A stretch of DNA of 64,000 nucleotides from Shimia sediminis (GTDB lineage: Bacteria > Pseudomonadota > Alphaproteobacteria > Rhodobacterales > Rhodobacteraceae), in NCBI RefSeq assembly GCF_003990645.1, contig NZ_RYZK01000004.1, positions 1 to 64,000 of the forward strand, written 5' to 3'. The translations under genes were made by a program, and so were the position numbers. Under the pieces are notes generated by a model that ran no database searches, had not been told where the DNA came from, and saw only the letters and a program-made list of their open reading frames with translations. Shown here in pieces: positions 26,048-34,320 of this stretch (position 1 is its first letter; each line of letters starts with the position of its first letter).

Positions 26048-26692
26048 ATGCATGTGGTGATTACCGGCGCGAACCGGGGGATTGGTCAGGCGCTTGACAG
26101 CCGTTACCGCGCGGCGGGCCATGATGTGACCGGCACGGCCCGCTCTGGCGGCGAGTTCCTGCAGCTGGACGTGACCAAGCCCGAAGACCACAGTGCCATG
26201 GCGCGGGCGCTCGACAGCCGTGCGGTGGATCTGTTGATCTGCAACGCGGGCGTCTACCTCGACAAGGGTGAGAACCTGGCGGATGGCTATCCGGCCGAGA
26301 TGTGGGCCCAGACCTTTGCCGCCAATGTCACCGGCGTGTTTCAGACGGTGCAGGCGCTGTTGCCGAACCTGCAGATGGCGCAGGCCCCGAAGATCGCGAT
26401 CATCTCGTCACAAATGGCGAGCCAGGAACGCGCGCCGGGTGGCTCGTATATCTATCGCGCCTCCAAGGCGGCGGTGCTGAACGTCGGGCGCAACCTCGCG
26501 CAGGACCTGCGCCACATCGGCATCGCCGTGGGCATTTATCACCCGGGCTGGGTGAAGACCGACATGGGCACCGGGGCCGCCGACATCACGGTCGACCAGA
26601 GCGCCGACGGGCTGGTCGCGCGCTTTGCCGATCTGGATATGAACAGCACCGGCTGCTTTCTGACATGGGACGGTCGCCCGCATCCCTACTGA
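26048..26692 (+). CDS. Short-chain dehydrogenase/reductase
   Basis: A 214-residue SDR: the NAD(P) loop TGANRGIGQAL at residue 6, NAG near residue 65 (LLICNAGVYL), and the catalytic YxxxK (YIYRASKAAVLN) near residue 137, preceded by the Ser (IISSQ). The short length and lack of a long C-terminal substrate loop fit the CsgA/sniffer-like subgroup. It starts 12 bases after DUF1178. Substrate unknown. Confidence 0.88.
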   Translation: MHVVITGANRGIGQALDSRYRAAGHDVTGTARSGGEFLQLDVTKPEDHSAMARALDSRAVDLLICNAGVYLDKGENLADGYPAEMWAQTFAANVTGVFQTVQALLPNLQMAQAPKIAIISSQMASQERAPGGSYIYRASKAAVLNVGRNLAQDLRHIGIAVGIYHPGWVKTDMGTGAADITVDQSADGLVARFADLDMNSTGCFLTWDGRPHPY

Positions 26693-26712
26693 GGCAGGCC
26701 GTGTTGCCGCAA

Positions 26713-26736
26713 GTGCGCGGTCAGGTCACCGCGCAC
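26713..26736. terminator. Hairpin between convergent genes
   Basis: GTGCGCGGT and ACCGCGCAC form a perfect 9-base stem with a 6-base loop, between the SDR (plus) and the secreted protein (minus). No T tract. It could serve as an end signal for both sides. Confidence 0.4.
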
Positions 26737-26753
26737 CCGTGCCGTGAGCAGTG

Positions 26754-27131
26754 TCACTCAAAAGCGTCGATGGTTTCCCGGATGGCAATGTCGACCGCGC
26801 CGGCCAGCAGCATACCCGGATCATCGTCACAGGCGTCCTCGAGTTCTTCTGTGAACTCATCTGCAAGCCGCGCCTGATCCGCTTCGTCGGGTATAGTTTT
26901 GACCACGTCTATCTGGCGATTGTACAGTGACACCATCGCCATGAGACGCACGATGTCAGCGACTTTAGCATCGTCATCGCTGTAGATGTCGATCACGCTT
27001 TCGCAGCTGTGGTGCATGTGCGGCATCGCCAGATTGATAATCTTGTCCATTTCCTCGTCAGCGAGTGCCGCGCCACTGAATGCGCAAGTGCAGGCGGCGG
27101 AAACTGCCAGGCTTCCCAAAAGTTTTTTCAT
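26754..27131 (-). CDS. Secreted acidic protein, unknown
   Basis: A 125-residue protein with a clear signal peptide (MKKLLGSLAVSAACTCAFSG, cleavage near ALA-DEE). The mature part is acidic, helical and has two cysteines (HHSCESVIDIYSDD, LEDACDDDPG) that may form a disulfide. No family recognised. A second small exported protein follows on the same strand, so the two may be envelope components expressed together. Confidence 0.7.
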   Translation of the reverse strand: MKKLLGSLAVSAACTCAFSGAALADEEMDKIINLAMPHMHHSCESVIDIYSDDDAKVADIVRLMAMVSLYNRQIDVVKTIPDEADQARLADEFTEELEDACDDDPGMLLAGAVDIAIRETIDAFE

Positions 27132-27183
27132 GTCAAAACGTCCGTTTTCTAAGCGTTGAAAGTGTTTCTGAGGCAGTTAGCCG

Positions 27184-27396
27184 TCACTTGGTTGCGCCAG
27201 CGATTGCGCCGACCACTGCCCCGGCCCGGGCCCCCTTGCTGCCGCCAACAATGTAGCCGACACCGGCCCCGACGACAGCACCACCCACGGTGTTTTTCGT
27301 ACGCTGGCTTTGGGCTTCAACCGGGGATGGCAGTGCCAGACCCAGGCCAAGTGCAAACGTCAACGCCACCAGAAATTGCGACTGAAAACGCGTCAT
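27184..27396 (-). CDS. Glycine-zipper exported protein
   Basis: A 70-residue protein: a signal peptide (residues 1-28, ending PSPVEAQ), then NTVGGAVVGAGVGYIVGG and GARAGAVVGAIAGATK, a repeated GxxxG glycine-zipper like YMGG/OmpA-type small envelope proteins. It probably inserts into or associates with the outer membrane. Too small for further assignment. Confidence 0.75.
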   Translation of the reverse strand: MTRFQSQFLVALTFALGLGLALPSPVEAQSQRTKNTVGGAVVGAGVGYIVGGSKGARAGAVVGAIAGATK

Positions 27397-27691
27397 ATCT
27401 CTATCTCCTTTTTGTGTGGAAGAGAGTCATTGCGTGACACCCCGCTTGGAAACATAGGTTTCGGCTGGGTTGAAAAAAAGACACTGATTTGTCGCAGGGG
27501 GTGATCGCGTGTCATCAGCCTGATCGCGCCATGATTCAGCGACACGTCATCGGCTTGCCGTCGGACAAGGAGCGGCGCCATGCGCTCCGGGTTGGAAATC
27601 GCTTCGAAACCGGCCTGCGACACGCCACCCCGCTTGCCTCTTTCGTCCCTTGCGCGTAAACCCCGCTGCGAACCAAGAGCAAGGAAGTCCC

Positions 27692-28930
27692 ATGCCCGTT
27701 CTCGTGATGAAATTCGGCGGCACCTCGGTCGCCAATCTCGACCGCATCAAGCGCGCCGCCAAACGTGTCGGCGTCGAAGTGGCCAAGGGCTATGACGTGA
27801 TCGTCATCGTTTCGGCCATGTCCGGCAAGACCAACGAATTGGTCGGCTGGGTGAACGAGACCTCGCCCCTGTTTGACGCCCGCGAATATGACGCGGTGGT
27901 GTCCTCGGGCGAAAACGTGACTGCCGGCCTGATGGCGCTGACCTTGCAGGAAATGGACGTCCCGGCGCGCAGCTGGCAGGGCTGGCAGGTGCCGGTCATG
28001 ACCACCAGCGCCCACTCGTCTGCCCGGATCGAAGACATCCCGCCGGAAAACATCATGGCCAAGTTTGGCGAAGGCATGCGTGTTGCCGTGGTCGCGGGCT
28101 TTCAGGGCATCAGCCCCGAGGGCCGCATCACCACGTTGGGGCGCGGTGGATCTGACACCACGGCGGTGGCCTTTGCCGCAGCCTTTGGGGCCGAACGCTG
28201 CGACATCTACACCGATGTGGACGGGGTTTACACCACTGACCCGCGCATCTGTTCGAAAGCCCGCAAGCTGGAAAAAATTGCCTTTGAAGAGATGCTGGAA
28301 CTGGCCTCACTGGGGGCAAAAGTGTTGCAAACCCGCTCGGTCGAGCTGGCAATGCGCTACAAAGTGAAACTGCGGGTGCTAAGCTCGTTCGAAGAACAAA
28401 CCGATGAGGCAGGCACCCTGGTCTGCGATGAGGAGGAAATTATGGAATCCAACGTAGTTGCCGGTGTCGCCTATAGCCGCGACGAAGCCAAAATGACCCT
28501 CATCTCGGTCGCTGACCGTCCGGGGATCGCTTCGATCATCTTTGGCTGCCTGTCGGATGCGGGTGTGAATGTCGACATGATCGTGCAGAACATCTCGGAA
28601 GAGGGTCGCACCGACATGACCTATTCCCTGCCCACCGATCAGGTAAAGCGCGCCGAACAGGCGCTGGCGGAACTGAAGGACTCGGGCGGGTTGAACTTTG
28701 CCGACCTCGACGTCGACATGGATGTCGCCAAGGTGTCAGTGGTCGGCATTGGCATGCGCTCGCAGTCGGGCGTGGCGGCCAAGATGTTCAAGGTGCTGTC
28801 GGACGATGGCGTCAACATCAAGGTCATCACCACCTCGGAGATCAAAATCTCGGTACTGATCGACCGCAAGTACATGGAACTGGCCGTGCAGGCGCTGCAC
28901 GATGCCTTTGAGCTGGAAAAAACTGGCTGA
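27692..28930 (+). CDS. lysC: Aspartate kinase
   Basis: A 412-residue aspartokinase, first step of the lysine/threonine/methionine/DAP pathway. The N-terminal kinase domain starts VMKFGGTSVANLDRI (Lys6 region). RITTLGRGGSDTTAVA and YTDVDGVYTTDPRI are substrate and nucleotide motifs. Two ACT domains (about 265-340 and 345-410) mediate allosteric feedback. The start is at 27692 (AAGGAAG before it), not the upstream frame from 27650. An internal beta-subunit start at 28442 (ATGGAATCC preceded by GAGGAAAT) is possible, as in Bacillus-type LysC. Ends with a strong terminator. Confidence 0.96.
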   Translation: MPVLVMKFGGTSVANLDRIKRAAKRVGVEVAKGYDVIVIVSAMSGKTNELVGWVNETSPLFDAREYDAVVSSGENVTAGLMALTLQEMDVPARSWQGWQVPVMTTSAHSSARIEDIPPENIMAKFGEGMRVAVVAGFQGISPEGRITTLGRGGSDTTAVAFAAAFGAERCDIYTDVDGVYTTDPRICSKARKLEKIAFEEMLELASLGAKVLQTRSVELAMRYKVKLRVLSSFEEQTDEAGTLVCDEEEIMESNVVAGVAYSRDEAKMTLISVADRPGIASIIFGCLSDAGVNVDMIVQNISEEGRTDMTYSLPTDQVKRAEQALAELKDSGGLNFADLDVDMDVAKVSVVGIGMRSQSGVAAKMFKVLSDDGVNIKVITTSEIKISVLIDRKYMELAVQALHDAFELEKTG

Positions 28931-28956
28931 CCCGTTTCGCTGATGACACAAAAGAA

Positions 28957-28984
28957 TGCGCCTCCGACCGGGGCGCTTTTTTTT
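28957..28984 (+). terminator. Rho-independent terminator of lysC
   Basis: GCGCCT, a short loop and GGGGCGC are followed by eight T residues, 27 bases after the lysC stop. Confidence 0.9.
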
Positions 28985-29116
28985 GCCTATGAAAAAGGCG
29001 AAAACCTGCCCCAGGGCAGGGTTCCGACAAATCAGTCTGAAAAACGCGTTTCGATTCAGGCGCGCATGTGATCTATTCACAGCGAACACAACCCATCAGG
29101 GAATTCGCGGGGGGCC

Positions 29117-31366
29117 ATGGCCGAACGTACCGGATCTGAAAGCCGCAAGCTGCTGGGCCGCTTGCGCGAGGCGCTGGCTGAGGACAGCGCCGGTCAAGCA
29201 CGTCTCGACAACGTGACCCATCTGATTGCGGATTCAATGGGGACCGAGGTTTGCTCGATCTACCTGTTTCGCGACTCGGAAACGCTGGAGCTCTGCGCCA
29301 CCGAAGGGTTGAACCCAGAGGCCGTGCACCAGACCCGCATGCGCGTTGGCGAAGGTCTTGTGGGCCGCGTGGCCAAGACCTCGCGCATCGTGAACACGGC
29401 GGATGCGCCCTCGGCCAAGGGGTTCCGCTACATGCCGGAAACGGGGGAAGAGATCTATTCCTCGTTCTGCGGCGTGCCGATCCAACGGCTTGGTGAAAAC
29501 CTCGGCGTGCTGGTGGTGCAGTCGAAAGAGGCGCGCGATTACCTGGCAGACGAGATCTACGGGCTGGAAGTGGTCGCCATGGTGCTGGCCGAGATGACCG
29601 AACTGGGCGCCTTTATCGGTGACAATGCCGCCATGGGCGCCCTGCACCAGCAGTCGGTGCTGTTCCAGGGGGCCTGTGCCCAAGAAGGTGCCGCCGAGGG
29701 CCATGTCTGGCTGCACGAGCCGCGGGTGGTGGTGACCAATCCCATCGCCGACGACCCGGACGCCGAGCTGCAGCGCCTGCACGACGCCACCGATCAGCTG
29801 CGCGTGGGCGTTGACCGGATGCTGGACGGGGCCGCGGGCGGCGACAAAGAACAATTGCAGGTGCTCGAAGCCTATCGCATGTTTGCCAATTCCAAGGGCT
29901 GGATGCGGCGCATGGAACAGGACATCTCGCAAGGCCTGTCCGCCGAAGCGGCGGTCGAAAAAGAGCAGAACACCGCCCGCACCCGCATGGAGCAGGTGAC
30001 CGACGCCTATCTTCGCGACCGGCTGCACGATCTTGATGACCTGTCGAACCGGCTGTTGCGGATCCTCACCGGACAAGGCGCGGAAACCGGCGCGGACCTG
30101 CCTGCCGACCCGATCCTGATTGCCCGCAACATCGGGCCTGCCGAACTGCTGGAATATGGCCGCAACCTCAAGGGCATCGTGCTGGAAGAAGGCTCGGTCG
30201 GAAGCCACGCCACCATCGTGGCCCGCGCCCTGGCGATCCCCCTGGTGATCCATGCCGACCGCGTGACCACCGAGGCGCTGAACGGCGACCATATCATGGT
30301 GGATGGTGACGCAGGCAGCGTGCACCTTCGGCCTGACGAAAACGTCGTCACCGCCTTTCGCGACAAGATGGCGATGCAGGCCAAGGCACAAGAGCGCTAT
30401 GCCTCGATCCGCGACAAGAGCGCGACGTCGCTGGATGGCATCACCATCGCCATGCACATGAACGCCGGGCTGATGGCGGACCTGCCCAGCCTGGACGGAT
30501 CGGGCGCCGAGGGCGTCGGCCTGTTCCGCACCGAATTGCAGTTCCTGATCCGCAACCAGATGCCGAAACGCATGGAGCTGGCCCAGCTGTATTCCAGCGT
30601 GATGGATGCGGCCCGCGGCAAGCGCGTGGTGTTTCGCACGCTCGATATCGGCTCGGACAAGGTGCTGCCCTATATGACGGCGCAGGACGAGCCCAACCCG
30701 GCGCTTGGCTGGCGCGCCATTCGCGTGGGCCTCGACAAGCCCGGCGTCATGCGGATGCAGCTGCAGGCGTTGCTGCGCGCCGCCAACGGGCGCCCCCTGA
30801 CGGTGATGTTCCCCTTTGTGGCGCAGTCGGAAGAGTATTTCGCAGCTGTGGCCGAAATGGAAAAGGCCAAGGAACGTGAGCGGGTGCTGGGCCACCCCCT
30901 GCCCGAGACGCTGGAGTTGGGCGCGATGCTGGAAACGCCGTCGCTTGGGTTTGCGCCGCAGAAGTTCTTTGAAGAGGTCGGGTTCCTGTCGATCGGGGGC
31001 AATGACCTCAAGCAGTTCTTCTTTGCCGCCGACCGCGAGAATGAACGGGTGCGCAAGCGCTATGACACGCTGAACGTCAGCTTCCTGACATTCCTTGAAG
31101 GCATCGTGAACCGCTGCAACTCGACTACGCGGCAGACCCCGCTCAGCTTTTGCGGAGAAGATGCTGGCCGCCCGATCGAGGCGATCTGCCTGGCCGCCAT
31201 GGGACTGCGCACCCTGTCGATGCGTCCGGCATCAATCGGCCCGGTCAAGAGCCTGATCCGGCGCACCAATCTGGGCGAGCTGCGGCAGGTGATCGTGGAC
31301 GCCCGCGAGCGCGGCGATCAATCAGTACGTCCTGCCGTGATGGAATACCTGCGCGGGCCGAACTGA
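29117..31366 (+). CDS. ptsP: Phosphoenolpyruvate-protein phosphotransferase PtsP (EI-Ntr)
   Basis: A 749-residue enzyme I of the nitrogen PTS: an N-terminal GAF domain (residues 20-165), the PEP-utilising N-terminal helical domain (190-320), the phospho-His domain with His364 (GSVGSHATIVARAL), and the C-terminal PEP-binding barrel (LFRTELQFLIR; FRTLDIGSDK; GGNDLKQFFFAADR; the active-site Cys in LSFCGEDAG). It phosphorylates NPr from PEP, linking nitrogen status to regulation. It follows lysC as commonly seen in Rhodobacteraceae. The GAF domain probably senses glutamine or another small ligand. Confidence 0.95.
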   Translation: MAERTGSESRKLLGRLREALAEDSAGQARLDNVTHLIADSMGTEVCSIYLFRDSETLELCATEGLNPEAVHQTRMRVGEGLVGRVAKTSRIVNTADAPSAKGFRYMPETGEEIYSSFCGVPIQRLGENLGVLVVQSKEARDYLADEIYGLEVVAMVLAEMTELGAFIGDNAAMGALHQQSVLFQGACAQEGAAEGHVWLHEPRVVVTNPIADDPDAELQRLHDATDQLRVGVDRMLDGAAGGDKEQLQVLEAYRMFANSKGWMRRMEQDISQGLSAEAAVEKEQNTARTRMEQVTDAYLRDRLHDLDDLSNRLLRILTGQGAETGADLPADPILIARNIGPAELLEYGRNLKGIVLEEGSVGSHATIVARALAIPLVIHADRVTTEALNGDHIMVDGDAGSVHLRPDENVVTAFRDKMAMQAKAQERYASIRDKSATSLDGITIAMHMNAGLMADLPSLDGSGAEGVGLFRTELQFLIRNQMPKRMELAQLYSSVMDAARGKRVVFRTLDIGSDKVLPYMTAQDEPNPALGWRAIRVGLDKPGVMRMQLQALLRAANGRPLTVMFPFVAQSEEYFAAVAEMEKAKERERVLGHPLPETLELGAMLETPSLGFAPQKFFEEVGFLSIGGNDLKQFFFAADRENERVRKRYDTLNVSFLTFLEGIVNRCNSTTRQTPLSFCGEDAGRPIEAICLAAMGLRTLSMRPASIGPVKSLIRRTNLGELRQVIVDARERGDQSVRPAVMEYLRGPN

Positions 31367-31371
31367 CGACA

Positions 31372-31389
31372 TGCGCCCGGTTGGGCGCA
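31372..31389 (+). terminator. Hairpin after ptsP
   Basis: TGCGCCC, loop GGTT, GGGCGCA, five bases after the stop. The T-rich GAGTATTTTT of the adjacent repeat lies 13 bases downstream, so termination efficiency is uncertain. Confidence 0.5.
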
Positions 31390-31402
31390 GGGCCTGCGGC
31401 GC

Positions 31403-31590
31403 GAGTATTTTTGGCAAGATGAAGAATGGGTATGCGCTACCCCGGCGGGCCTGACCGCTTGGTTGTCGGATTTTTCCTGTCGGGGCTTCGCTTTGCACGC
31501 CCATCGGCTCTCCAGCCTGTGGCGCGGTTCAAGTTTGCCGCAACAGGGTTATTCAAGCGTGAAAGCGCCTTCATCTTGCCAAAAATACTC
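31403..31590. repeat. Inverted pair of CCAAAAATA-type repeats
   Basis: GAGTATTTTTGGCAAGATGA at 31403 (22 bases in all) is a perfect reverse complement of the start of the copy at 31569-31590; the right copy continues CCCGCCGGAGGC. They bracket 144 bases with no clear gene between ptsP and the EcsC gene. The unit resembles a small non-autonomous palindromic element. Confidence 0.65.
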
Positions 31591-31614
31591 CCGCCGGAGG
31601 CTCCGACAATTGCC

Positions 31615-32403
31615 TCAGGCGCTGCCGCCGGAGAGGCGCGCAGGCTCCATTCTGCGTTTCAGTTCGGCCACCAGCACGTCATGTGAAACGCCGCTATCGA
31701 TCGAGAGCTTGCGCAGCCCGAAATGCACATGGGCGATTTCCTGGTAATAGCCGAGGTAGGCGTAGTTCACCGTGGCACCTGCCACAGCGCCCAGCACCGG
31801 CACGGCCTGGGCCGCAAGTTTCTGCCCCAGAACCACCGCGAGTTTCGGAGTGACCTTGGCGATCACTGTCTGCATCGTGCCACTGGTCAGCGCCAGCCGG
31901 GCCGAGACAAAGCCCATATCCGCGCCGTCATCCTTGGCCATGGGGCCCGCCGCGCCAAACACCTGCACACAGTCGAACTGTATGTTTTCCGCTGCCGGAT
32001 CAAAGCCGAGCTTCACGGCCTCGCCCTGGATTGCGCGCAGCAGAACGGTGGTGGTCACCGGGATCTCGGCCAGGGCCGTGGGCGCGCCGCCAACGCCGCC
32101 TACGGCGCCCAGGGCACTGGCCACGGCGGCATTCAGCCAGCCGACCTGATCGCCCACCACGCTGCGCGAGCCATGCGCCAGTTTCATCGCCGTGAAGAGC
32201 GCCCTTTCGGTTGTGCCTTCAAGCCCGTCGCGCACCGGTTGGGGCAGGTGGTCCAAAAGACCCTCGGCCCCGCCGCCAAGGGCGTTCAGCAACTCAAAGC
32301 CAATGCCGCCGGCATTGCGGTAGCGTGAAATCAGGCGCTCAAGCTCGGCCTCGGTTGCGACGCCCAAGCCATTGTGGGCCGGTACTATCAAATCTTCTGC
32401 CAT
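31615..32403 (-). CDS. EcsC-family protein
   Basis: A 262-residue protein matching the EcsC domain: GLLDHLPQPVRDGLEGTTERA-like N-terminal helices, a Gly/Ala-rich hydrophobic core (ALGAVGGVGGAPTALAEIPV) and KLAAQAVPVLGAVAGATVNYAYL, which is the conserved hairpin. Peripheral or monotopic membrane association is likely. EcsC is named after a gene linked to the Bacillus Ecs exporter, but its biochemical function is unknown. The GNAT gene lies 31 bases upstream on the same strand. Confidence 0.85.
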   Translation of the reverse strand: MAEDLIVPAHNGLGVATEAELERLISRYRNAGGIGFELLNALGGGAEGLLDHLPQPVRDGLEGTTERALFTAMKLAHGSRSVVGDQVGWLNAAVASALGAVGGVGGAPTALAEIPVTTTVLLRAIQGEAVKLGFDPAAENIQFDCVQVFGAAGPMAKDDGADMGFVSARLALTSGTMQTVIAKVTPKLAVVLGQKLAAQAVPVLGAVAGATVNYAYLGYYQEIAHVHFGLRKLSIDSGVSHDVLVAELKRRMEPARLSGGSA

Positions 32404-32434
32404 GGCATATAGATTGGCAGTGTGGCGGGTTTGT

Positions 32435-32926
32435 TCAACCCTTGTCCCAGCGGATCACGTCGCCGGTGACCCCCTGCCAGGCGTCCGGGGCAAGGTCCTG
32501 ACCCAGCACCCGGTCGGGGTTTGTGGGCGGGGGCATGACCACGCCGTAGAGCCGCGAAAAGCCAAAGCGGCGATAGTATGGCTCGTCCCCCACCAGCATC
32601 ACGCGGGTCCAGCCCAAGGGCTGCGCCAGCATCAGGCTGTCGCGGATCAGGAGGCCGCCGAGCCCTTCGCCCTGGCGGGTCGGGTGCACGGCCACGGGGC
32701 CCAGGAGCAGCGCGTCCTCGGTGCCGACATGCACCGGCCAGTAGCGAATCGCGCCACCCAAAACGCCATCCCCATCGCGCGCCACCAGCGACAGGCCCGC
32801 CACCGGCGGCACACCATCGCGCAGGCGATAAGAGGACAGGGCCTCGCGCCCCGGTGCAAAGCACAGGTCATAGAGGGCTTCGACCTCCCACCAGTCCGCG
32901 TCTTGTTCCACTGTCAGCCGGTACAC
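32435..32926 (-). CDS. GNAT-family N-acetyltransferase
   Basis: A 163-residue GNAT protein: LGPVAVHPTRQGEGLGGLLI contains the acetyl-CoA loop (QGEGLGG, the R/QxxGxG/A motif) near residue 75, followed by VMLVGDEPYYRRFGF, typical of the YhbS-like subgroup. It acetylates an unknown amine or peptide. Probably co-transcribed with the EcsC gene. It is divergent from the flavin reductase-like gene, with 81 bases between starts. Confidence 0.9.
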   Translation of the reverse strand: MYRLTVEQDADWWEVEALYDLCFAPGREALSSYRLRDGVPPVAGLSLVARDGDGVLGGAIRYWPVHVGTEDALLLGPVAVHPTRQGEGLGGLLIRDSLMLAQPLGWTRVMLVGDEPYYRRFGFSRLYGVVMPPPTNPDRVLGQDLAPDAWQGVTGDVIRWDKG

Positions 32927-33007
32927 CGGGCCTGCCCCATTCGTTTTTTCGTGGAAACCGCCCTAGCATGGAGATAGGTCTTGGGCAAACCAAAGGAAAG
33001 TTAACAG

Positions 33008-33613
33008 ATGTTCTATCGCCCGAAAGACGGACACGGCCTGCCGCACAATCCCTATAATGCGCTGATCGCGCCGCGCCCGATTGCCTGGATTTCGACACAG
33101 GATGCAGAGGGGGTGCAGAACCTCGCGCCCTATTCGTTTTTCAACGGCACCGCCTATGTGCCGCCGCAGGTGATGTTTGCCTCGACCGGCACCAAGCCGG
33201 ATCAGGAGAACGGCAAGGACACGCTGGCCAATATCCGCAGCACGGGGGTGTTCTGCATCAATATCGTGGCCGAGGCGATGAAGGATGCGATGAACATCTC
33301 GACCACCGGGTTTGACAAGGATGTGGATGAATTTGCCCGGGCAGGCCTGACGGCGGTGCCGTGCGAGACCATTGCCTGCCCCCGGCTTGAGGATGCGCCA
33401 GCCAGCATGGAATGCGAGGTGACGCAGATCCTGCAGATGAAGGGTGAGAACAACTATGTTGTGCATGGCGAGGTGGTGGGTATCCACATGCGTGACGATT
33501 GCATCATCGATGGGATGTTTGACGTCTCGACCTTTCGCCCGCTGGCGCGGCTGGGCTATCGCGACTACTCTGTGGTGGACAACACCTTTACCCTTGCCCG
33601 CCCGGACGACTGA
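33008..33613 (+). CDS. Flavin reductase-like FMN-binding protein
   Basis: A 201-residue protein of the flavin reductase-like domain family: NPYNALIAPRPIAWISTQDA, NLAPYSFFNGTAYVPPQVMF (FMN phosphate contacts) and VVGIHMRDDCIIDG near the end. Members reduce FMN or act as FMN-dependent oxidoreductases. GGAAAG lies nine bases before the ATG. The acetyltransferase gene follows after two bases, suggesting a two-gene unit. Confidence 0.88.
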   Translation: MFYRPKDGHGLPHNPYNALIAPRPIAWISTQDAEGVQNLAPYSFFNGTAYVPPQVMFASTGTKPDQENGKDTLANIRSTGVFCINIVAEAMKDAMNISTTGFDKDVDEFARAGLTAVPCETIACPRLEDAPASMECEVTQILQMKGENNYVVHGEVVGIHMRDDCIIDGMFDVSTFRPLARLGYRDYSVVDNTFTLARPDD

Positions 33614-33615
33614 CC

Positions 33616-34260
33616 ATGCCCCTGCCCGACCCGTCACGCCGCACTCCGATCACGCTGCCGGACGGGTCTGACCACGCGGGCACCGTGTTCCTGTCCCAGG
33701 CGATTGACCACCCAAGGTTTCAGGTGGGGGCGTTCAGCTATGCCTCGGACTTTGACCCGCCTGAGGATTGGGCCAGCCGCCTTGCGCCTTATCTGTTTGC
33801 GTTTTCCGAAGAGACCCTGCGGATCGGCGCGTTCTGCCAGATTGCCCACGGGGTGCGGTTTCTGACCAGTTCGGCCAACCACGCGACGAATGGGCTGAGC
33901 TGTTACCCTTTCCCGATTTTCGATAGCCAGAACATGGAAGCCTTTCAGCCGGACACGCGTGACACGGTGATCGGCAACGATGTCTGGATCGGTTACGGCG
34001 CGTTGATCCTGCCGGGCGCGCGGATCGGGCACGGCGCCATTATTGGCGCCGGTGCAGTGGTGCGCGGCACGGTGGCGGATTATGCCATCGTGACCGGCAA
34101 TCCCGGGCGCGTTGAGCGCAAGCGCTTTGACGAAGACACCATCGCGCGGCTTCTCGCCCTGGCGTGGTGGGATTGGCCAGTGAGCCGGATCGAAGCCGCC
34201 CTGCCCGCCATCATGGCCGCAGATGTGGCGGTGTTAGAGACCATCGCGCGAACGCCCTGA
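33616..34260 (+). CDS. CatB-related O-acetyltransferase (hexapeptide repeat)
   Basis: A 214-residue left-handed beta-helix acetyltransferase like the xenobiotic acetyltransferases (Vat/CatB). ANHATNGLSCYPF carries the likely catalytic His, and the hexapeptide coils read VIGNDVWIGYGALILPGARI and IGHGAIIGAGAVVRG. The C-terminal helix RLLALAWWDWPVSRIEAAL is family-typical. Chromosomal relatives usually modify sugars or small molecules; drug resistance should not be assumed. Confidence 0.88.
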   Translation: MPLPDPSRRTPITLPDGSDHAGTVFLSQAIDHPRFQVGAFSYASDFDPPEDWASRLAPYLFAFSEETLRIGAFCQIAHGVRFLTSSANHATNGLSCYPFPIFDSQNMEAFQPDTRDTVIGNDVWIGYGALILPGARIGHGAIIGAGAVVRGTVADYAIVTGNPGRVERKRFDEDTIARLLALAWWDWPVSRIEAALPAIMAADVAVLETIARTP

Positions 34261-34277
34261 CCCTGTGAGCGGGGTCT

Positions 34278-34305
34278 GTAGGTCGGACAAATTTGTCCGA
34301 CCTAC
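34278..34305. repeat. 28-bp perfect palindrome between convergent genes
   Basis: GTAGGTCGGACAAA is followed directly by its exact reverse complement TTTGTCCGACCTAC. It lies 17 bases after the acetyltransferase stop and 15 before the SulP stop. No flanking T tract. Probably a bidirectional end signal and likely a genome-wide repeat. Confidence 0.8.
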
Positions 34306-34320
34306 GGAGCGGCAAGCGGC

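Noticed and set aside
29234-30895. 553-residue open frame opposite ptsP
   Set aside because: Antisense shadow; GAF and PEP-utiliser motifs are on the plus strand.
33616-34260. Antibiotic acetyltransferase call for the CatB-like protein
   Set aside because: The fold is shared with many sugar and metabolite acetyltransferases; no mobile element or resistance context is present.
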